This document shows positions 14,644 through 20,081 of a stretch of 20,081 bases of DNA, piece after piece. The translations under genes and the position numbers were made by a program. Within the stretch, counting starts at the first letter, position 1. Each line of letters opens with the position of its first letter. This stretch comes from Bacteroidota bacterium. Its GTDB lineage: Bacteria > Bacteroidota > Bacteroidia > Flavobacteriales > Weeksellaceae. The notes below the pieces were generated by a model. The model did not search any database. It was not told the DNA's origin and was given only the letters and a program-made list of their open reading frames with translations. The stretch spans positions 1-20,081 of the forward strand of contig JAEXJU010000039.1 of NCBI GenBank assembly GCA_023448955.1. The letters are read 5' to 3'.

Positions 14644-15582
14644 ATGTTTTCTGTAATCATTCCATATTATAAAAAAAGAGAGTACATCGAAAGATGCATT
14701 GATCACATTTTAGCCCAAACTTTTAAATCCTACGAGATTATTGTAGTTGATGATGGATCCAATGACGGCTTCTCAGATTTTTGTAATAATAAGTATGGTA
14801 ATAAGGTAAAGGTTTTTGTACAAGAAAATCAAGGGGTTTCCGCAGCAAGAAATTCAGGAATTGCCATTGCATCAATGGAGTATGTCGCTTTTTTGGATGC
14901 AGATGATTACTGGGCTCCTAATTATTTAGCTTCACTTGCCAAAGTAATTGCTGAAAATGTTGATGTAAAAATTATAGGAACAAACTACACAAGACAAAAA
15001 AGTGATCTGGAAAAAAATCTAGTTATACCAGATTACTTCTTAATTCAAAATTATTTTAGAACAGCATTACATAAACCATATTTTTTTACTTCTGCTACAG
15101 TTATTAAGAAAGCTTTTTTCCAGACTGAAAAAGGTTTTAACACTTCTTTGAAATCTGGAGAGGATATTGATGTTTGGTTTAGAGCTGTAATAAGCGGTGG
15201 TAATTGTTTCTTTATCAAAAACAAACTTGTCTATTACTCAGATGAGGATGAAAACCAAGCTACTGTTACACCAAAAGAATTCCGAACCAGATTCATTGCC
15301 AATATTAACGATTTGTATTTAAAAAATTCCCATTTGTACCCTAGGGAATTTTATATTTTTTTGAGTAAATATATCTACACAAGCATTTACATTATTTATT
15401 ATGAAAGACAATATCACAATCATTGCAAAAGCCTCTTGAAATCATTAAATGATAGATTTTTACTGGCGGAGCTGTATTATCTTTTGCCATATGATATATG
15501 GAGTCGTTTGATAAAAAATGTAAGGATCAGAAAATTGGTGAGAATTTATTTTAAATTCATTTTTAGGTACATTTATAATTGA
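14644..15582 (+). CDS. Glycosyltransferase family 2 (GT-A fold)
   Basis: This 312-residue enzyme is an inverting GT2 transferase that adds a sugar from a nucleotide donor to the growing lipid-linked unit. It begins MFSVIIPYYKKREYIERCI, the standard GT2 start. It has VVDDGSND (34-41) for nucleotide binding, GVSAARNSGI (64-73), the metal-binding DADD in FLDADDYW (83-90) and the acceptor-side motif GEDIDVWFR (172-180). The C-terminal 100 residues are basic and aromatic, which suits membrane association. An earlier ATG at 14623 would add seven residues and overlap the preceding gene by 17 bases; I choose 14644 because the family normally starts right at the first beta strand. The next gene starts one base after the stop. 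Donor and linkage are unknown. Confidence 0.93.
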   Translation: MFSVIIPYYKKREYIERCIDHILAQTFKSYEIIVVDDGSNDGFSDFCNNKYGNKVKVFVQENQGVSAARNSGIAIASMEYVAFLDADDYWAPNYLASLAKVIAENVDVKIIGTNYTRQKSDLEKNLVIPDYFLIQNYFRTALHKPYFFTSATVIKKAFFQTEKGFNTSLKSGEDIDVWFRAVISGGNCFFIKNKLVYYSDEDENQATVTPKEFRTRFIANINDLYLKNSHLYPREFYIFLSKYIYTSIYIIYYERQYHNHCKSLLKSLNDRFLLAELYYLLPYDIWSRLIKNVRIRKLVRIYFKFIFRYIYN

Positions 15583-15583
15583 T

Positions 15584-16711
15584 ATGAGAAAATTACTTTA
15601 TGTTATTTCGTCATTAGAGGGATCTGGCGGAGCAGAAAGGGCATTAACAAACAGAGCCAACTATTTGGTGAGAAATTACAACTATGATATAACTATAGTT
15701 ATAACTTCACCATCCGTGAGTCTTAAATCCTTTTATGAGATAGATTCTCATATTAAGTTGAAACACATTCCAATCGATTTTTCAAAACGTACTTTTATAG
15801 ATAAATTAGCAGTATTTTTTCCTAATAAGAATAAGAATGAAAAGGCTCTTCTGGATTTTATCAATACAGAAAATTTTGAAATATGCACATCTTTCGGATC
15901 AGAATCATTTTTATATTCAGAAAAAAATTATAAATCATTTATCAAGATCAAGGAAAATAGGTTTACCTATAAAAAAATGATTACCGACGAGAATTTGCCT
16001 TGGCTGAAAAAAATGTGGCGACGCAAAAGATTTTTTGACAATGTGAACACTCAGAGAAAAATGGATGTTGTCATAACTTTAACAGAAGAAGATGCTGATT
16101 TCTGGAGAAAATATTTTAAAAATATAGTCATTATTCCAAATTTTATTGACTCTAAAAAAATTGTAACTTCAGAACTACGTAATAAAGATATTATTGCTGT
16201 TGGAAGATTAGAAAAAGAGAAAGATTTTTTTTCTATGATAACTGCTTTTGTTGCAGTTAAAAATACACATCCAGATTGGAAGTTAAAAATTTATGGTGAT
16301 GGATCTCTTAAAAACGACTTACAAGCCCACATCAAGAAGCTAGATTTAGAGAATAATGTATTTATATGTGAACCGGTAAAAGATATATTTAGTAAATATT
16401 TAGAATCTTCAATTTATCTGCATACAGCTTTTTATGAAGGATTTCCAAATTCTTTGTTAGAAGCAATGACACACGGATTACCTTCAGTAGTATTTGAATC
16501 TGTAGGTGGCGTAAAAGTTTTGGCAGCTAACAATATCAATAGTTTTGTAATAAAGAATAGAAAAGTTGATGATATATCAAAACATATTTTAACCCTAATT
16601 GAAAATGAAACACTTAGGCGTAAAATGGGTGCTGAATCTAGAAAAACAGCTGAATCATATAGTGTTGAAAATATTATGGAAAAATGGCATAATTTCTATC
16701 AAAATTTATAA
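15584..16711 (+). CDS. Glycosyltransferase family 4 (GT-B fold), first of three
   Basis: This 375-residue enzyme is a retaining GT4-type transferase. The N-terminal domain opens with LLYVISSLEGSGGAERAL, whose GGAER loop is typical of GT4 enzymes, including GalNAc- and GlcNAc-adding ones. The C-terminal domain starts near IIAVGRLEKEKDF (203-215). It includes KIYGDGSLKNDL and the donor-binding E-x7-E motif in YEGFPNSLLEAM (E285, E293), then HGLPSVVFESVGG. No residue of the motif is lost. The start is one base after the preceding stop and the following gene begins directly at its stop, so translation is probably coupled. Which sugar it adds cannot be told. Confidence 0.93.
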   Translation: MRKLLYVISSLEGSGGAERALTNRANYLVRNYNYDITIVITSPSVSLKSFYEIDSHIKLKHIPIDFSKRTFIDKLAVFFPNKNKNEKALLDFINTENFEICTSFGSESFLYSEKNYKSFIKIKENRFTYKKMITDENLPWLKKMWRRKRFFDNVNTQRKMDVVITLTEEDADFWRKYFKNIVIIPNFIDSKKIVTSELRNKDIIAVGRLEKEKDFFSMITAFVAVKNTHPDWKLKIYGDGSLKNDLQAHIKKLDLENNVFICEPVKDIFSKYLESSIYLHTAFYEGFPNSLLEAMTHGLPSVVFESVGGVKVLAANNINSFVIKNRKVDDISKHILTLIENETLRRKMGAESRKTAESYSVENIMEKWHNFYQNL

Positions 16712-17773
16712 ATGAAGGTACTAAGACTAACCACACTTTTAGATTTTGGAGGGCAGGAAAAACAGTTTCTTAGTTTTACTGAGAAAAAAGAATTATTGCA
16801 GAACGAGTATGTTTTTGCAGCAATAGGATATGGTGGAAATGCGGAAAAAGTATTGGAATCCAGAGGGTTTGATGTTCGTGTTTTGAATCTTAATTATTCC
16901 ATTAGAAACCTGTCGAACATCTGGAAAATTTATAAGTTGATAAAATCAATTAATCCGGATATAGTTCACACAGCTGCTGCTGAAGCTAATTTGCAAGGAA
17001 TCATTGCGGCAAAATTAGCAGGAGTAAAAGTAATTATTGGTGAAGAAATAGGAATTTCTGATCACGCTTCTGTCGCAAGGAAAATTTTTAAATTAGTTTA
17101 TAAACTTGCAGACAGAGTCATTTGCGTTTCAAAATCAGTGAAAACCCATCTTATCAATATGGGTGAAATAGACCCTCCCAAAGGCGAGGTTATTTATAAT
17201 CCTGTGAGTATTCCAAAAGAATCTAATAAAATTTCATCAGATGCTTTTCAAATTATATATGTAGGACGTTTGGAAAAAGTAAAAAATGTAGATACATTAA
17301 TTAACGCTTTTTCACAAATCATAAAAAGTAACATACATCTTACTATTGTTGGAGACGGAAGAGAATCAGAACATCTAAAAAAAATGGCTGAAATATTAAA
17401 TCCAAAAAATAAAATTACTTTCGTGGGATTTTCTGATGAACCTTCCATATATCTATCCAACGCAGACTTGTTTGTATTACCATCATATTCGGAAGGCTTT
17501 GGTATTGCAGCAGTGGAGGCCATGTTTCTTAAACTTCCGGTTTTATGTTCCAATGTTGGTGGCATTCCTGAATTTGTATATGAAGATCAAAATGGATGGT
17601 TGTTTGATCCTAATGACGAAAAAGAACTTGTAGAAAAGTTGAATAAGATAATTGAAATGGATCAAGATAGTTTGCAAAAAATTGGACAGAATGCTTATGA
17701 TACAGCTAAAAAGTTTTCAGTTGAGAATTATATAACCACACTTGAACAATTTTATAATACTTTTCATATATGA
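16712..17773 (+). CDS. Glycosyltransferase family 4, second of three
   Basis: This 353-residue GT-B enzyme shows the N-terminal loop DFGGQEKQFL (11-20), then INPDIVHTAAAEANLQG (80-96), a usual acceptor-domain segment. The donor domain starts at IIYVGRLEKVKNVDTL (181-196). It has IVGDGRESEHLKK and the E-x7-E motif in YSEGFGIAAVEAM (E261, E269), followed by VGGIPEFV. It abuts the preceding stop with no spacer and overlaps the next start by four bases (ATGA). The protein differs clearly from its two GT4 neighbours, so the three are not recent tandem copies. Substrates are unknown. Confidence 0.93.
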   Translation: MKVLRLTTLLDFGGQEKQFLSFTEKKELLQNEYVFAAIGYGGNAEKVLESRGFDVRVLNLNYSIRNLSNIWKIYKLIKSINPDIVHTAAAEANLQGIIAAKLAGVKVIIGEEIGISDHASVARKIFKLVYKLADRVICVSKSVKTHLINMGEIDPPKGEVIYNPVSIPKESNKISSDAFQIIYVGRLEKVKNVDTLINAFSQIIKSNIHLTIVGDGRESEHLKKMAEILNPKNKITFVGFSDEPSIYLSNADLFVLPSYSEGFGIAAVEAMFLKLPVLCSNVGGIPEFVYEDQNGWLFDPNDEKELVEKLNKIIEMDQDSLQKIGQNAYDTAKKFSVENYITTLEQFYNTFHI

Positions 17774-18891
17774 TAAGAGTTTTACATATTATGTCTACAA
17801 TTACTGGCGGAGGTGTAGAACGTAGAAGGCTTTCTTTGGCAAAAAAATTCAAAAACTCGGACTTTGAACTTAAATTAATTGGAACTTTTAAAGAAGGAAA
17901 AATTGCAGAGGATATTGAGAACAATGGAGTGGAAATATTCGAGATAGGTGATTTTAATGGGCCATTTCACTGGACTGCGCATAAAAAAGTTCAGAAAATA
18001 ATAGATGACTTTAAACCGCATATTATTCATGGTGCTGTTTACGAAGGTGTTACGATGGCTGCGGTGAATGGCTTTTTAAAAAAAGTTCCAATCATTATAC
18101 TTGAAGAAACATCAGACCCACAAAACAGAAGTAGCAAGGCTGATTTTTTATTGAGGATATTTTCCTGGGCTGCAGATAAATTTATTGCAATTGCTCCTAA
18201 TGTTGCTGATTATCTCAGGAATACTGCGAAAGTTTCAAATAATAAAGTGATTACAATCAATAATGGTGTAGAAATACCAAGGGGAGTAAGCTCCGAAGAA
18301 ATCACAAAATTAAAAAATCAATACAATATAAAATCATCTGATTTTGTAGTAGGTACTGTAGGTAGATTGTTCAATGATCATAAAAAGATAACTGACATTA
18401 TAGAAGCCGTAAAGATTCTTGATAAGGTTGAGAATTTGAAGTTGTTAGTTGTAGGTAGTGGCAGAGATGAAGAATTAATTAAAAAAGCCGCTGTAGATCA
18501 TAATATTAATCATAAAATAATTTTTACAGGCTACCAGTTTGACACTGCTCCATTTTATAAATTGATGAATGTATTCTGCATTGCTTCTCAGCGAGAGGGA
18601 TTTGGCTTGGTAGCCGCAGAAGCTATGTTGCATAAGCTTCCGGTTATTGCAACCAAAGTAGGAGGATTACAAAATGTTGTGGTGAATAATGAAACAGGCA
18701 TTTTAATCAATCCAAATCAACCTTCAGAAATAGCCTTGGCAATACAAAAATTGTATGATGATCCAGAATTGTTAGAATCATTCGCAAAAAATGGTTATAA
18801 AAGAGCTACTGAAAACTATACTGAAGAAAGATATACAGAAGATGTTGAGAAACTCTATAAATCGCTATTATCTGAAAATAATATTTTTTAA
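17770..18891 (+). CDS. Glycosyltransferase family 4, third of three
   Basis: The 373-residue product is a GT-B retaining transferase. Its N-terminal loop is ITGGGVERRRLSL (11-23) and its acceptor-side segment is FKPHIIHGAVYEGV (81-94). The donor domain runs from VVGTVGRLFNDHKK (193-206) through LVVGSGRDEELIKKA to the E-x7-E motif in REGFGLVAAEAM (E276, E284). VGGLQNVVVNNETGILI follows. Its start codon overlaps the stop of the preceding gene, a sign of translational coupling. Three bases separate its stop from the acetyltransferase gene. It probably adds one sugar of the repeat unit; which one is unknown. Confidence 0.93.
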   Translation: MIRVLHIMSTITGGGVERRRLSLAKKFKNSDFELKLIGTFKEGKIAEDIENNGVEIFEIGDFNGPFHWTAHKKVQKIIDDFKPHIIHGAVYEGVTMAAVNGFLKKVPIIILEETSDPQNRSSKADFLLRIFSWAADKFIAIAPNVADYLRNTAKVSNNKVITINNGVEIPRGVSSEEITKLKNQYNIKSSDFVVGTVGRLFNDHKKITDIIEAVKILDKVENLKLLVVGSGRDEELIKKAAVDHNINHKIIFTGYQFDTAPFYKLMNVFCIASQREGFGLVAAEAMLHKLPVIATKVGGLQNVVVNNETGILINPNQPSEIALAIQKLYDDPELLESFAKNGYKRATENYTEERYTEDVEKLYKSLLSENNIF

Positions 18892-18894
18892 CAG

Positions 18895-19371
18895 ATGGAT
18901 ACTTTGCAAATTCTTAAAAAAAGTTTAATTGGTAAGTTGTTAAAATGGGTATTAAGATCTGCATTAAATTGGCGGTTTTACTTTAAACAGCTTTTTTGGT
19001 CTTACAAATATTACCAAACAAAAAAATTGGCAAATACCTGCGATATAAAGTGTAAAATAAAATATGTAGGAGAGAAAAAAACAAAGTTTCCTCATCCTGT
19101 TGGAGTGGTCATTGGGATGGGTGTTGTTATGGGTGAGAGTTGTATTATTTTTCAAAATACAACCTTAGGTACGAGAAAGATGTTTTACGGAGATGATTAT
19201 CCGATTTTGGGTAATAATGTTACTGTAGGTGCAAATTCCATTGTCGTTGGGAATGTTAAAATTGGTAATAATGTAACTATTGGCGCCTGTACTTTTGTAA
19301 ATAAAGACATTCCTGATAATGCCATTGTTGTTGGTAATCCAATGAAAATTATAGGATTTATTAATCAATAA
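18895..19371 (+). CDS. Serine-acetyltransferase-like hexapeptide acetyltransferase
   Basis: The 158-residue protein resembles the catalytic part of serine acetyltransferase (CysE) but lacks most of the helical N-terminal domain. That short form is typical of sugar O-acetyltransferases in polysaccharide loci, such as WcaB-like enzymes. Visible motifs are FPHPVGVVIG (65-74), with H67 in the position of the catalytic histidine, then MGESCIIFQNTTLGTR (79-94). The coils PILGNNVTVGANSIVVG (103-119) and VKIGNNVTIGACTFV (121-135) follow, with the cap VVGNPMKII. The likely reaction is O-acetylation of a sugar in the repeat unit with acetyl-CoA. A role in cysteine synthesis is unlikely given the location, three bases behind a glycosyltransferase gene. 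It is the last gene of the tightly packed run. Confidence 0.88.
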   Translation: MDTLQILKKSLIGKLLKWVLRSALNWRFYFKQLFWSYKYYQTKKLANTCDIKCKIKYVGEKKTKFPHPVGVVIGMGVVMGESCIIFQNTTLGTRKMFYGDDYPILGNNVTVGANSIVVGNVKIGNNVTIGACTFVNKDIPDNAIVVGNPMKIIGFINQ

Positions 19372-19491
19372 ATAAGGTTTTGGATAATTATTTAATTAAT
19401 TTTTTCAATTTAAACCCTATTGACTCTAATTTATAAACATTTTTTTTGCCATTATTAAAAATAGAATTCTTAAAAACACAATAATTCAAAA

Positions 19492-19797
19492 ATGATAATA
19501 ACTGATAACATATATTTGCTAGGACTTAATAGTATTAGGACGATTATCTTATTCTTTGTAGTCATTTCTCATATTGGCTTAAGTTTGGAACACTACAGAC
19601 TTAAAAACTTTGATGCTGCTTTAGCAAATTGTGGCGTAACTTTTTTCTTCGGATTAAGTGTTTTTTTAATTACATACTTATTATTTAAAGAAAAAAAATT
19701 ATTGATATCGCTATTAAAAATCTACATTCGTAGAAAATGGTTTCTTAGATTCAAGGATAAATTTGCTGTAGTTAAAAGTAAAAGTATTGCTGTATGA
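19492..19797 (+). pseudogene. Truncated acyltransferase-3 (OafA-type) gene remnant
   Basis: The first roughly 80 of 101 residues look like the N-terminus of a membrane acyltransferase-3 protein. YLLGLNSIRTIILFFVVISH has the GLNxIR start and the ISH histidine; then come GVTFFFGLSVFLITYLL and IYIRRKW, which match the family's FFxLSGFLITxLL and FYxRR. In that family the protein continues for about 300 more residues with eight or more further helices. Here homology stops near base 19740 and some 17 unrelated codons lead to a stop inside the next gene's start. The family glycine in LSGFL is replaced by valine. I read it as a 5' stub left by an internal deletion. It may still be transcribed, and its stop overlaps the next start (ATGA), but it cannot be a working acyltransferase. 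No clear promoter is seen in the 120 bases upstream. Confidence 0.72.
19758..19765 (+). promoter_or_regulatory. -7 promoter-like element before the last glycosyltransferase
   Basis: TAAATTTG is a perfect TAnnTTTG match, lies in the non-homologous tail of the acyltransferase remnant and ends 28 bases before the ATG at 19794. The next eight bases, CTGTAGTT, repeat those after the element at 6892. A clear -33 TTG at usual spacing is absent. Confidence 0.5.
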
Positions 19798-20081
19798 AAA
19801 ATATACTTTTCATAACCTGGGATGGCCCTCAAACTTCATATATGGAAGGCTTATTTATGCCAATTTTTGAAGAAATTTCTAAGAATGGCAATTATCAATT
19901 CCATGTTTTACAGTTTACCTGGGCAGGAAGAGATAAGATAGCTGCTACAAAAAAATTCGCAGAAAAAATGGGCATCGTTTATTCTGCTTTGCCAGTTATC
20001 AGAAAGCCTACACTTTCAGTCGGAAGTCTTTTAACAGTATTTACATCATCTGGAAAAATTAAGAAATACATTCAAGAAAAT
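19794..20081 (+). CDS. Putative glycosyltransferase (GT4-like), N-terminal part
   Basis: The reading frame opens at ATG 19794, overlapping the previous stop by four bases, and runs off the right edge with 96 residues visible. The product starts MKNILFITWDGPQTSYMEG, continues MPIFEEISKNGNYQFHVLQ and FTWAGRDKIAATKKFAEKMG, and then ALPVIRKPTLSVGSL. The first beta strand, the following loop and the HVLQFTWA segment look like the N-terminal acceptor domain of a GT-B glycosyltransferase of a kind I associate with flavobacterial polysaccharide loci. The donor-binding half with the E-x7-E motif lies beyond the window, so the call stays provisional. A promoter-like element upstream suggests it may start a separate transcript. 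Confidence 0.7.
   Translation, partial: MKNILFITWDGPQTSYMEGLFMPIFEEISKNGNYQFHVLQFTWAGRDKIAATKKFAEKMGIVYSALPVIRKPTLSVGSLLTVFTSSGKIKKYIQEN

Noticed and set aside
17248..19368. Short open frames opposite or across the GT4 and acetyltransferase genes
   Set aside because: All overlap well-supported genes and have no family features; repeats in the acetyltransferase frame produce spurious asparagine-rich antisense products.
1..20081. tRNA, rRNA, CRISPR array, insertion sequence or phage genes
   Set aside because: No repeat-spacer pattern, transposase-like protein, terminal inverted repeats or RNA gene signature was found on reading both strands.

Overview
The window is chromosomal DNA of a Bacteroidota member, most likely a flavobacterium of the Chryseobacterium/Epilithonimonas type. 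Indicators are two proteins with type IX secretion (T9SS) sorting tails, TAnnTTTG-type -7 promoter elements just upstream of genes, start codons without Shine-Dalgarno sequences, and an export lipoprotein plus BY-kinase pair of the Bacteroidota kind. This assignment rests on pattern recognition only.

Left part (1-6066) is ordinary chromosome. It holds the 3' end of a class I ribonucleotide reductase alpha gene, two T9SS cargo proteins (one leucine-rich), a DUF72 gene, a small unrecognised minus-strand gene, glyA (serine hydroxymethyltransferase) and recX. Clear intrinsic terminators follow the reductase gene, the LRR gene, the DUF72 gene and glyA; the first T9SS gene has a weaker one. These genes are therefore mostly separate transcription units. 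An outer-membrane beta-barrel gene (6179-6874) follows.

Right part (6911-20081) is a surface-polysaccharide locus, all on the plus strand. It opens with the export machinery: a Wza-like lipoprotein and a Wzc-like tyrosine autokinase 5 bases apart. A 212-base gap leads into a visibly AT-richer assembly module. That module contains a DegT/StrS sugar aminotransferase, a GT56 (WecF-like) Fuc4NAc-type transferase, a Wzx-type flippase, a hexapeptide acyltransferase, a GT2, three GT4 glycosyltransferases and a serine-acetyltransferase-like protein. Spacing within it is 30 bases or less, with overlaps near the end, so it is probably one operon. After 120 more bases comes a stub of an acyltransferase-3 gene, which overlaps by 4 bases the start of another glycosyltransferase that runs off the window.

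Working model (inference): the aminotransferase makes a nucleotide 4-amino-6-deoxy sugar, an acetyltransferase may N-acetylate it, the GT56 enzyme adds it to a lipid-linked acceptor, the GT2/GT4 enzymes extend the repeat unit, the flippase moves it across the inner membrane, and the Wza/Wzc pair exports the chain. No Wzy polymerase, initiating sugar-phosphate transferase or nucleotide-sugar dehydratase lies in the window. I see no tRNA, rRNA, CRISPR array or transposase. No gene-free stretch exceeds 300 bases. I found no clearly new system; the best leads are the acyltransferase stub with an internal promoter-like site, a 12-base extension shared by two promoter-like sites, and the unrecognised 98-residue gene.
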